Assembly: GCA_023480885.1 (NCBI GenBank)
Contig: JAMCWX010000007.1
Coordinates: forward strand, 1-55,154
From: Chloroflexota bacterium
GTDB taxonomy: Bacteria > Chloroflexota > UBA6077 > FW602-bin22 > JACPRP01
Direction: 5' to 3'
Length of the DNA: 55,154 bases
Shown here piece after piece: positions 8,266-15,899 of the stretch (positions are counted from its first letter, which is position 1; the number at the start of each line of letters is the position of its first letter). The notes under the pieces are model-generated. The model had not been told where the DNA came from, did no database searches, and saw nothing but the letters and a program-made list of their open reading frames with translations. The translations under genes and the position numbers were made by a program.

Positions 8266-9137
8266 TTCGCAACGATGATTCGCACGGTCAGCTTGGGACG
8301 ACTGTCTGCGGACAGATGCGGTTCGAGTGGGGAACTCGCACCTATATCATGGGCATCGTCAATGTGACGCCAGATTCATTTTCAGGCGATGGCGTAATGG
8401 ATTTAGAGGCGGCCGTGGCTCAGGCGCTCAGTTTTGTGGAGCAGGGCGCCGATATCATCGATATCGGCGGCGAGTCGACGCGACCCTCGTTCACGTACCC
8501 CGGAGCGACGTCCACGGACGCGTCAACCGAGCTAGCACGAGTCATACCTGTCGTGAAGCTCCTGTCTCGTGAGTTGAAGGTGCCCATCTCCATCGACACC
8601 TACAAGGCCAGCGTGGCTCGCGCTGCCCTGGACGCCGGCGCGTCGATGGTGAACGATGTCTGGGGCCTGATGGCGGATCCTGAGCTAGCCAAGGTTGTCG
8701 CCGAGTACGAAGCGCCCGTCGTGCTTATGCACAATAAGCATAAGGCAGAATACCGTAACTTGATGTCGGAAGTGATCCACCAGTTGTGGGACTGCGTCGA
8801 GCACGCCCTGGAGGCTGGCATCAGATGGGAGAACATCATCGTCGATCCTGGGATCGGCTTCGGAAAGACGAAGATTCATAACCTCGAGTTGCTCAACCGA
8901 CTCGACGAGCTGAAGGTGCTCGGGAGGCCAATCCTGCTCGGCACGTCTCGCAAGTCGTTCATCGGCTGGTTGCTCGACCTCCCTCCAGACCAGCGCCAGG
9001 AAGGCACGGCGGCTTCGGTAGCCCTGGGCATTGCCAAAGGGGTAGACATCGTCAGGGTACACGACGTTCGCGAGATGGCGAGAGTCGCCCGCGTGAGCGA
9101 TGCCATTGTGAGGCAAAGATGGCCACAGTCTTCCTAG
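8262..9137 (+). CDS. folP: Dihydropteroate synthase
   Basis: Joins 6-hydroxymethyl-7,8-dihydropterin diphosphate with p-aminobenzoate. The 291-residue TIM-barrel protein shows [50 protein letters not shown] and the final RVHDVREM block. Start is GTG at 8262, overlapping the folE stop as GTGA. The 3' end overlaps folK by 19 bases. It is slightly longer at the N-terminus than many homologues, so an internal start cannot be excluded. Confidence 0.95.
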   Translation: MIRNDDSHGQLGTTVCGQMRFEWGTRTYIMGIVNVTPDSFSGDGVMDLEAAVAQALSFVEQGADIIDIGGESTRPSFTYPGATSTDASTELARVIPVVKLLSRELKVPISIDTYKASVARAALDAGASMVNDVWGLMADPELAKVVAEYEAPVVLMHNKHKAEYRNLMSEVIHQLWDCVEHALEAGIRWENIIVDPGIGFGKTKIHNLELLNRLDELKVLGRPILLGTSRKSFIGWLLDLPPDQRQEGTAASVALGIAKGVDIVRVHDVREMARVARVSDAIVRQRWPQSS

Positions 9138-9619
9138 GTCTCGGCTCGAATCAAGGGGACAGGATGCAAAACCTGCGGATGGCCTTGCAGCTCCTGGCCC
9201 ACGAGGTAACGGTAAACAGGGTGTCCTCGATCTACGAGACCGAGCCTGTAGATTACCTCGACCAACCGTGGTTTCTCAATGCCGTTTGCCAGATAGAGAC
9301 GGAATTGAGCCCGCGTGAAACGCTCGCGCTGGCGAACCGCGTCGAGCAGGAACTGGGACGGCAGCGAACGGTTCGATATGGCCCGCGAACGATCGACGTC
9401 GACATCTTGCTGTACGACAATTGCGTTATCGACGAGCCTGACTTGCGGATTCCGCATCCCGAGATGGCGAAGCGAGCCTTCGTCCTTGTTCCACTGGCGG
9501 AGATCGGCGGACACATCGTCCACCCGCGGCTTGGAACCAGCGTCGACGATCTAATGCATCGATTGGGCGATTCGTCTCAAGTGCGTTTATGGAAGGAAGA
9601 CAAGGTATGTACGAGCTAG
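9119..9619 (+). CDS. folK: 2-amino-4-hydroxy-6-hydroxymethyldihydropteridine pyrophosphokinase
   Basis: Transfers pyrophosphate from ATP to 6-hydroxymethyl-7,8-dihydropterin. Visible blocks are [11 protein letters not shown] at the N-terminus, ETEPVDYLDQPWFLN, the RYGPRTIDVDILLYD catalytic segment with its Asp pair, and IPHPEMAKRAFVLVPL. Length is 166 residues. It overlaps folP by 19 bases and the following PTPS gene by 13 bases. No folB (dihydroneopterin aldolase) separates it from its neighbours, although FolK needs the product of that step; see the next gene. Confidence 0.96.
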   Translation: MATVFLGLGSNQGDRMQNLRMALQLLAHEVTVNRVSSIYETEPVDYLDQPWFLNAVCQIETELSPRETLALANRVEQELGRQRTVRYGPRTIDVDILLYDNCVIDEPDLRIPHPEMAKRAFVLVPLAEIGGHIVHPRLGTSVDDLMHRLGDSSQVRLWKEDKVCTS

Positions 9620-9975
9620 CGATACGCTCGCATTTCGACTCTGCCCATTACCTGCGTGGCTACCAGGGCCGCTGCGAAAACCTGCACGGCCACCGTTGGC
9701 AGGTGGAGGTCGGATTGCGCGCGACCGAGTTGAACGAAATCGGACTGGCCTTCGATTTCACCGAGTTGAAAGCGATATTGAAGGATATCCTTGGCGGATT
9801 CGATCACGTCTGTTTGAACGACATTCAGTCGTTCAAGGACATCAACCCGAGCACCGAGAATATCGCGCGCACAATTTACGAGCTGCTGGAATCGAAACTG
9901 AAGGATGAGAGAGCGGGCCTGAGCCACGTCACCGTCTGGGAGTCGCCAGATGCCTGCGCGACCTATCGCAAGTAG
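9607..9975 (+). CDS. PTPS-family (COG0720) enzyme with Cys-Glu active site, QueD and/or FolB-bypass
   Basis: 122-residue tunnel-fold protein. Zinc ligands are H14 (SAHYL), H27 and H29 (HGH). The catalytic loop is C23-E24-N-L-H-G-H. In established work on this family, enzymes with Cys alone (PTPS-I, QueD) make 6-carboxytetrahydropterin for queuosine. Those in which Glu replaces or accompanies the Cys (PTPS-III or dual I/III) make 6-hydroxymethyldihydropterin and replace FolB, notably in folB-less Chloroflexi. Position after folE-folP-folK with no folB, and opposite queC, fits a dual role. I start at ATG 9607 (GGAAGG at 9592-9597); ATG 9589 is less likely. The precise product is inference. Confidence 0.85.
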   Translation: MYELAIRSHFDSAHYLRGYQGRCENLHGHRWQVEVGLRATELNEIGLAFDFTELKAILKDILGGFDHVCLNDIQSFKDINPSTENIARTIYELLESKLKDERAGLSHVTVWESPDACATYRK

Positions 9976-10658
9976 GGCTCTGTATAGGCGATAGGGTCTG
10001 CTAGCCCGGCCTCCTGGAAACCACGCAGCCTTAACTGGCAGCTATCACACTGCCCACACGCCTTCTCGCCACCTTCGTAGCACGACCACGTGAGGTGATA
10101 GGGCGCGCCATTCTCCATCCCCAGGCGGATGATCTCCGCCTTGGTCAGATGGATGAGTGGGGTTTTCAGCTCGATCCTGCCGCCCTCGACGGTTTTCTTC
10201 GTCGCCAGATCGATTAGTTCCCGATACTTCGCGACGTATTCAGGCCGGCAATCAGGATAGCCGCTATAGTCGACGGCGTTGACGCCGACGAAGATAGCTT
10301 CGGCGTCGATGGCCTCGGCGTACGCCAGTCCGTAGGCGATGAACAGTGTGTTGCGGGCCGGAACGTAAGTGGCGGGGATGGCGCTCTCCATCTCTTCGAG
10401 GCTGCGCCCCTTGGGAACCTCGGCATCCATCGTGAGAGCTGAGCCACCCCATAGCGACAGCGAAAGAGGGATCACGTGCCATTGGGCGCAGCCGAAATAC
10501 TGGGCCACCATCCTGGCCGCCTCCAATTCGCGCCCGTGCCGCTGGCTGTAATCGAACGACAGCGCGTACAGCTCGTATCCCTGATTCTTCGCCACAGCCG
10601 TCACAGTCGTGGAATCTAGCCCCCCTGAAAGAAGGACAACCGCTCTTGCGCTAGACAT
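9963..10658 (-). CDS. queC: 7-cyano-7-deazaguanine synthase
   Basis: ATP-dependent conversion of 7-carboxy-7-deazaguanine to preQ0 in queuosine synthesis. The 231-residue protein has the PP-loop SGGLDS at 11-16, a SFDYSQRHGRE block, and a C-terminal zinc site formed by the cysteines of SCYEGGEKACGQCDSC. It converges on the PTPS gene, the two coding regions overlapping by 13 bases at their 3' ends. Start ATG at 10658 has CAGGA upstream. No preQ1 riboswitch is recognisable before it. queE is not in this window. Confidence 0.95.
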   Translation of the reverse strand: MSSARAVVLLSGGLDSTTVTAVAKNQGYELYALSFDYSQRHGRELEAARMVAQYFGCAQWHVIPLSLSLWGGSALTMDAEVPKGRSLEEMESAIPATYVPARNTLFIAYGLAYAEAIDAEAIFVGVNAVDYSGYPDCRPEYVAKYRELIDLATKKTVEGGRIELKTPLIHLTKAEIIRLGMENGAPYHLTWSCYEGGEKACGQCDSCQLRLRGFQEAGLADPIAYTEPYLR

Positions 10659-11097
10659 AATATGAATCCTGTTTTCCGGAGGATCTTAGCTTGTGGAGTA
10701 ATGATAACGCCTATCGTGGCATATCCGCAACGTGATTCCTCGTCGGACGCCAGATCCCATCTCCCACCAGGAGTTCAGGAAGGGTGAGCGGTATTCCCCT
10801 CTCCCTTGGGGCTCATCGTCATACATAAGTGTGCCCGACCGATTATGGGCGCCCGGCGACTGAAGTCGCGGGCTACGCAAACGAAACCCGCCCTGCGGCG
10901 GGTTGGGGGGCGGGGAGTCGGCGAAGGCCGACTTGGTGTGGGTTGCCCGCGAATTCATTCGCCGGGCGATGGCGAGGAACGGCACCAGACTTATGTACAA
11001 CGATGAACCCTCTGGGAGAGGGCAAGGATGAGGGCCGTACCGCCAACAAAAGGGGAACCCCATAGGCCGCTGGCCACAAATGCTGGCGCGAGTCGGT
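10659..11097. repeat. Intergenic inverted-repeat element, MITE-like (no gene)
   Basis: No credible gene lies here; the open frames are by-products of repeats. An imperfect 34-base inverted repeat (28 of 34 matching) bounds 10797-11022: left arm 10797-10830, right arm 10989-11022. Nested inside are GCGAC-TGAA-GTCGC (10856-10869), AACCCGC/GCGGGTT (10885-10904), GTCGGC-GAAG-GCCGAC (10917-10932) and GCCCGCGAA-TTCA-TTCGCCGGGC (10945-10967). It looks like a compound palindromic element, perhaps a non-autonomous mobile element, and may also end transcription for queC and the GGDEF gene. Confidence 0.6.
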
Positions 11098-11994
11098 CTA
11101 CGCCAGCAAGCTGCGGCTCGCCACCGTCACGCTGGCGCTGCGAGCGAATTTCAGCGCTGCCTCCGCTTCGCCGATTAGCTCGTGCTTGCTAACCGCGTCG
11201 CTGGGGAACTCGGCCACGCCGGCTCGCAACTGGATCGAAGCCCGCTCAGCCACCGTCTTGCAGAGTCGTGTGGCTGTTGTCTGCGCCCCGGCCAGTCGCG
11301 TTTCCGGCAGGAGGGCGAGGAATCTCGATTCCTGATAGCGTGACACGGTATCCATATTCCGCAGGTTCTGTGTCAATGCCTGGCCGATCATCTTGAGCGT
11401 TTCGGCGGCTTCGTCGCTGCCGCGATCCTTGACGATCGTCTGCCAGTCATCTGTGCTGAACAGGATTATGCTCATCGGATGGTTGTAGCGACGCGATCGC
11501 TCCAGTTCCTCGGACAGCATTCTTTCCGCGTATACGCTCTTCAGTGTGCCTGTCAGGCCGTCGCGAAGCGTAAGCTCCTGGATAACCGTGGCGTTGTGTG
11601 CCAGTCGCGCCTCCATCTTTTCGAGCCGTCGTGAAACCGCCTCGCCAAGTAAGCCCGTGACGATGAAGCACAGGGCACCTGCAAAGGCCAGTGGATAGTA
11701 GTTGGCCACCAGCCCTGCGTCGACCGCGCTGAACGTTCGGTATACCTGGATGCCGAAGAAAATGGCCGCGGCCAATACCGAGGTGACTATTCCTGCCCCG
11801 CGAAATGGCCTCGCCAGCGAGGCCGCGATCACGACTCCCGTCATCGCCCAACCCAGCAGGGCGATATCGGCGACGTCCATCTGCGCAAACACGCCTGCCG
11901 CGGCGATGCCCCAGAGCGCCAATAAGCTCACCAGGAGGGGCACGAGCGCATCCTGCTTTTCGTTTGAGGTGTTATTCTCTGATCTTGCTTCCAT
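11098..11994 (-). CDS. Membrane protein with degenerate GGDEF domain
   Basis: 298 residues. Four hydrophobic segments (about 17-38, 42-60, 67-82, 100-117) precede a short coil and a GGDEF fold starting at LTLRDGLTG (residues 141-149). Where the signature GGDEF should be, residues 221-225 read QESRF, so the metal- and GTP-binding residues are lost and diguanylate cyclase activity is not expected. It may bind GTP or c-di-GMP, or act as a scaffold. It is the last gene of the exopolysaccharide locus, 24 bases after bcsB, which points to a regulatory role in polymer synthesis. Start ATG at 11994 with GGGAG 12 bases upstream. Confidence 0.8.
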   Translation of the reverse strand: MEARSENNTSNEKQDALVPLLVSLLALWGIAAAGVFAQMDVADIALLGWAMTGVVIAASLARPFRGAGIVTSVLAAAIFFGIQVYRTFSAVDAGLVANYYPLAFAGALCFIVTGLLGEAVSRRLEKMEARLAHNATVIQELTLRDGLTGTLKSVYAERMLSEELERSRRYNHPMSIILFSTDDWQTIVKDRGSDEAAETLKMIGQALTQNLRNMDTVSRYQESRFLALLPETRLAGAQTTATRLCKTVAERASIQLRAGVAEFPSDAVSKHELIGEAEAALKFARSASVTVASRSLLA

Positions 11995-12018
11995 AAAATT
12001 AGGGCACTCCCGAATGGC

Positions 12019-14178
12019 TTATTTCGGCCGCCTCGCGGTGCGAGTGAGCATTATCCCGAGCAGCCCCACGATCAGCAATACCGCCGGAATGGCGGCTACC
12101 GAGTACGTCCGCCGTTGTAGAAGCCCGGCTGTGACTGGCCGCTCGACGTCGCCAGCGATCATGACTGTGGCAAGCCTGCCATCCTCGGCGACAGTAGCGA
12201 CATTGCCTTGTGGAATCCTGTCGCGTAGGGCTCGATACGATTTTCTGGCCATTTCCTCCGATGTCCCCGAAACTACCAGGAGGCTTCTTTCGGGGTTCCA
12301 GGGCGACGGAACTATCTCGATGATTCCCAGATTGGCGGCGTCTTTCAAGCCCAGCAATACTAGCTCGGGCTTTTGGAGCGCGCGCTGCGCATCTACCTCT
12401 AGCGACAGTGGGAGCTTTGGTCCGATGGTTGCCAGCAGGTTTGTGCCTTGAGGCAACCCCTGCACGACGATGTCGTGATTGCGCTTGTCTTCGTTCGATA
12501 GCTCCGCAGCCAATCCAGCCCGTAATTCCGTGCTGTCACCCAGCGCCTGCCGCCCGAGAATTACAGCCACCTGTAAGCTATCCGTCAGGAGAGCAGGATC
12601 GTCGGGCAGCGCCAGGTACGCGCCAGAAGTCGTGCCGTTCTTGACGAACGGGTAAGGCAGATTCGCCAGGTTCAGAGGCATCTTATCCGAGCCGACTGGC
12701 AGCACGAGCGCCGAATCGCTGTAAAGCACGGCCCAGGCGCGCTCTGGAGCGAGAGGCCCACACCACTCGGCGCGCCGCGCGTATAGGTTGAATCTGACTG
12801 CCATCGAGTTGATGCCAGGCCGCAGGCTTTTCGCCGGCAGCTGAAGCCTGTAGGTGAGTCGGTCGCTGTTTTCCGTCTTCAACAAGTAGCTGCGCACCGG
12901 GACCCAGTTGAGCAGGACCGTGACCGACGAGCGGTCCTGGTCGAGCAGTGGCGAGGCGGCCAAAACCAGATCGAGGAACGCTCCCTGCTGGTTGTCAGGC
13001 GGTGGGGCATCGAAAGAGAACGTTATCGTGTGTTCGCCAATGCCGTTCGCGGGGGAATCGGAGACCCCGAGCTGCCGTAGGCTCAGCTTGACTGGCGAGC
13101 CACTATCGCCGGCGTTCTCGCCGCGGCTCAGTTCCTCCGAGGCTTTCGTCACGATGGCGTACGCCCCCTGCAGGGTCTTCATGCCCAGGCGTGTGCTCAC
13201 GGTGCGAGCCGCTCGGCGCAGTCCCTCGTCGCCGTTGCCACTCACGACGAGCACGGAATAGCGCTTGTCCCACGGCGAGACCATCTCTTGCAGAACCCCG
13301 CTGTCTGGGGCGATCTGCGATCCCGTCTCGTCCACGAACCCCGTTGTGCCATCTTGCTGCCTGTGCTTCAGAGGAAGGCTCGCGGATAGCTGGTCGAGGA
13401 ACGCGTTCGCGTCGGGGCGGCCAACGACCGCGATATCCCTGTCCGTGCGGAGGGTGTTGTCCACCTGGCTGGCAAAGTGGAGCGTCGCCGTGAAAGGCTT
13501 ACCCCCTGCCACCTGGCCGAAGCGCGCTGCCACGCTGGCCGCGGCGCTGTAGTCCTCGACTGTGGGGTTATCGGGCAGGATGAAAGCGACCTCGCCTGCC
13601 GGCCGCGACGACCTGAGAAACGGCGCGGGGAAACGACCCAGGTCCGACGGCGGCAGGTCGATGAACGCCAGCGGAGACTTGTACTGGTAGTGAATGTACG
13701 AGTCGCGGTAAACGGTGCTGAACAGCGCGGACTCGTCGATGTCCTCACATATGTCGTCAGGTAGATGCATGTAGTATTTCAGCGCGATGTGGTTGATATT
13801 GCGTTTCAGCCGGTCTTTCGGCAGGCTAATTCTCCAGGTTGTGCGCTTGGCATTGCTCGACGTAAGCAGCACGCTGGCCAGAGGGAGATCGTCTATGAAG
13901 GCCGTCATCGTCGAGTCTTTGGGGTCCAGCAGCTCAGAGTGGTCGTAATCCAGATAAAGGTAGCTGCCTTCGTCTAGCTCGTAATCGCCGTATCCTGGGA
14001 ACCAGATGTCGAGCGTTGCCCTGTGCCCGTACGCCGTCATATCCCCCGCGCCGATTCTCCTCAAGGTGAGGTCTGGCTCGGGGGTCAGTGGCTCCGCGAA
14101 GACCGGCAACGCACAGAATAAGACGCCGATAACCGCCATTGTCGCGGCGCTGGTCGCCAGCCTAATGAGTTGTTTCAA
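12019..14178 (-). CDS. BcsB-like periplasmic/extracytoplasmic polysaccharide synthase subunit
   Basis: 719 residues: signal peptide (about 1-28, cut after PVFA), a long extracytoplasmic part with two repeated jelly-roll/flavodoxin-like halves, and one C-terminal transmembrane helix (about 693-712) followed by RTARRPK. Blocks such as LYLDYDHSELLDPKDSTMTAFIDDLP, NHIALKYYM and VLLNWVPVRSY match the BcsB cellulose synthase regulatory subunit (a fold that binds carbohydrate and anchors the synthase). The start is TTG at 14178, supported by AGAGGA at 14186-14191. The synthase partner is the GT2 gene upstream; no BcsC, BcsZ or PilZ gene is present. Confidence 0.85.
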   Translation of the reverse strand: MKQLIRLATSAATMAVIGVLFCALPVFAEPLTPEPDLTLRRIGAGDMTAYGHRATLDIWFPGYGDYELDEGSYLYLDYDHSELLDPKDSTMTAFIDDLPLASVLLTSSNAKRTTWRISLPKDRLKRNINHIALKYYMHLPDDICEDIDESALFSTVYRDSYIHYQYKSPLAFIDLPPSDLGRFPAPFLRSSRPAGEVAFILPDNPTVEDYSAAASVAARFGQVAGGKPFTATLHFASQVDNTLRTDRDIAVVGRPDANAFLDQLSASLPLKHRQQDGTTGFVDETGSQIAPDSGVLQEMVSPWDKRYSVLVVSGNGDEGLRRAARTVSTRLGMKTLQGAYAIVTKASEELSRGENAGDSGSPVKLSLRQLGVSDSPANGIGEHTITFSFDAPPPDNQQGAFLDLVLAASPLLDQDRSSVTVLLNWVPVRSYLLKTENSDRLTYRLQLPAKSLRPGINSMAVRFNLYARRAEWCGPLAPERAWAVLYSDSALVLPVGSDKMPLNLANLPYPFVKNGTTSGAYLALPDDPALLTDSLQVAVILGRQALGDSTELRAGLAAELSNEDKRNHDIVVQGLPQGTNLLATIGPKLPLSLEVDAQRALQKPELVLLGLKDAANLGIIEIVPSPWNPERSLLVVSGTSEEMARKSYRALRDRIPQGNVATVAEDGRLATVMIAGDVERPVTAGLLQRRTYSVAAIPAVLLIVGLLGIMLTRTARRPK

Positions 14179-14212
14179 TGATCTGTCCTCTACGAGTTTA
14201 CTCTTGTGAATT

Positions 14213-14271
14213 CCCTGTTACCACCTGGTGACTTCACCCTGTTAGCAGGGTGATTTCGCCCTGTAACAGGG
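14213..14271. promoter_or_regulatory. Tandem CCCTGTTA palindrome array before the BcsB-like gene
   Basis: CCCTGTTA occurs at 14213-14220 and 14237-14244, CCCTGTAA at 14259-14266, and TAACAGGG at 14264-14271. Starts are spaced 24 and 22 bases, about two helical turns. Two copies form palindromes, TCACCCTG-TTAG-CAGGGTGA (14234-14253) and CCCTGTAACAGGG (14259-14271), and CACCTGGTG (14222-14230) lies between. The array sits 35-93 bases upstream of the TTG start, so it is a candidate operator array or a leader hairpin series separating bcsB from the upstream genes. Confidence 0.5.
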
Positions 14272-14309
14272 TAACATAGGATAGGTTGGAAGTCAAGTAG
14301 TTTATGTGG

Positions 14310-15899
14310 CTAGGGGATGGGTTTTGCCTTATGTCGGTTGCGATACAGGCGATACGGAGCGTTTTCGTAGACAAGGTCGAAATCTGAGGCAAGCTCTGGG
14401 TTGGCGCGAATCGCACGATAAAGCGTGTCCCCACCTGCCTGCGTATCCCTCACCACTATCCACGTGGCATACGTCTCCGGATGTTCGAGGGAAATGTCCC
14501 AATAAGGGTGATTCCCTTCGTAAATGATGTTCTTGAAAGGCAGATCCAGGAAGAAGATTAGATTATCGTTATCGGTGCTAATCAGCATCTTCCCCCCTTC
14601 ATACCTGCTGCGCAACACTGCCGCTACGTCCTGGGCTTTCTCGGTTGTCACCATGTTTTGAAGTGGCTCCGCGACGACAGGCATGCTGCGGATTGGCCAG
14701 AACAACGTCGCCTGAAAAAGAATGACGATTACCAGCAAGACCTTCTTCCACTGGCTGCCGGATGCCAGACAGCCGGCAAAGAAAGCTGCCGCAGGCAGGG
14801 CCATAAGCCCGTAGCGAACGTTATATAGCCCGTAGGGCGGCATCTGGCCGACTGTCAGAACAGACTGTCCGATAAAGAGTGACACGATGTTGAAGGCAAT
14901 TGGGGTCAAAAAGATGTAGCCAGCTAGATACTTGCCCCGAAACCCGTGCCTGTATAAGTATGCCAGTAAACCTGACAGGAGGGCCGCCAAAGCAACCCAC
15001 CCGATTACATCGACCATTGCCCATCCATATGTAATCGCAGTGAGAACGAGATCGCCTTTCAAGATGCCTACGCCACCCGCAGCTTGCTGCTGAGCAAACC
15101 AACTTGCCGAACCAGTGCCCAAGGCGAAGTTAAGCGGATTTCCCGTGATGAGCCAGTTATAAAACATCCAGAGGAAGATGCTATAGGCGCCGAAGGAAAG
15201 AAACGCGAGGCCTGATGCCTCTGCGAAAGCATTCCCCCTTGCAAGCATCGCCACGAGCAGTATGCAAAGCGCTACGGCTGGCACGTAAAACCATCCATCG
15301 TAGCGACTTTGGACCGCGAGAAAGATCGCGGCCCCGACCATGTGAAGGTACCGCGTCTCCAGGGATTTCCCCCACTTGACCAGGAAGTAAAGCGCTATCG
15401 TGGAGGTTCCAATCATCAACGATTCGGTCATCGGTGTCGTTTGCATATAAAGCATGCTAGGGCTGGCCATAAAGGCAAATGCACCCACGAGACCAGCGGC
15501 TTTGTCCTCTGTTATCTCGGCAACGGCACCGTAAATTGCGGAAGCCGCCACCACATATGCGACCATCGACACCCAGATTCCTGCAAGGCCGCTATTCCAC
15601 AACGGATCGATCCAGACTAGCGGAAGCATAAGCAAGTGTGGAAGCGGAAGCCAGATTGTGCCTAAATGTGCCAGGCCAGGCGAAATGTTGTCGACTACCC
15701 GGCGCGCGATGTTGAGATGGGACACGGCGTCCCCATAGATCAGCGTCAGACCCTGGCTGTAATAGAACGCAAACGAGCTGACGCTGAGAATCGAGGCCAT
15801 CAGGACAACTAGCCTGCCGGTGCTCTGGCTGGCTCGAACGCGCAATCTATCGATGAGACCAACGTGAGGCGTTGCTAGCGACTGGGTAGCGGTGGACAT
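14310..15899 (-). CDS. GT-C-fold membrane glycosyltransferase-like protein
   Basis: 529 residues with about 11-12 hydrophobic helices. The first extracytoplasmic loop holds an acidic motif (LIYGDAVSHLNIARR), and TTPMTESLMIG follows. Both are typical of GT-C/ArnT/PMT-like transferases that use polyprenyl-linked sugars. A soluble C-terminal stretch begins near residue 440. Start ATG at 15899 overlaps the stop of the GT2 gene as ATGA; an open frame reaching further upstream only shadows that gene. It probably modifies or starts the polymer made by the neighbouring synthase, which is inference. Confidence 0.75.
   Translation of the reverse strand: MSTATQSLATPHVGLIDRLRVRASQSTGRLVVLMASILSVSSFAFYYSQGLTLIYGDAVSHLNIARRVVDNISPGLAHLGTIWLPLPHLLMLPLVWIDPLWNSGLAGIWVSMVAYVVAASAIYGAVAEITEDKAAGLVGAFAFMASPSMLYMQTTPMTESLMIGTSTIALYFLVKWGKSLETRYLHMVGAAIFLAVQSRYDGWFYVPAVALCILLVAMLARGNAFAEASGLAFLSFGAYSIFLWMFYNWLITGNPLNFALGTGSASWFAQQQAAGGVGILKGDLVLTAITYGWAMVDVIGWVALAALLSGLLAYLYRHGFRGKYLAGYIFLTPIAFNIVSLFIGQSVLTVGQMPPYGLYNVRYGLMALPAAAFFAGCLASGSQWKKVLLVIVILFQATLFWPIRSMPVVAEPLQNMVTTEKAQDVAAVLRSRYEGGKMLISTDNDNLIFFLDLPFKNIIYEGNHPYWDISLEHPETYATWIVVRDTQAGGDTLYRAIRANPELASDFDLVYENAPYRLYRNRHKAKPIP

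Noticed and set aside
10659-10740. preQ1 riboswitch before queC
   Set aside because: No C-rich loop or A-rich tail pattern of the preQ1 aptamer could be found on the minus strand.
10686-11063. 125-codon frame across the inverted-repeat element
   Set aside because: Its protein only translates palindromes; repeats explain the open frame.
14213-14271. CRISPR-like array
   Set aside because: Units are 8 bases with 14-16 base intervals and internal palindromes; far too short for repeats and spacers, and no cas genes.
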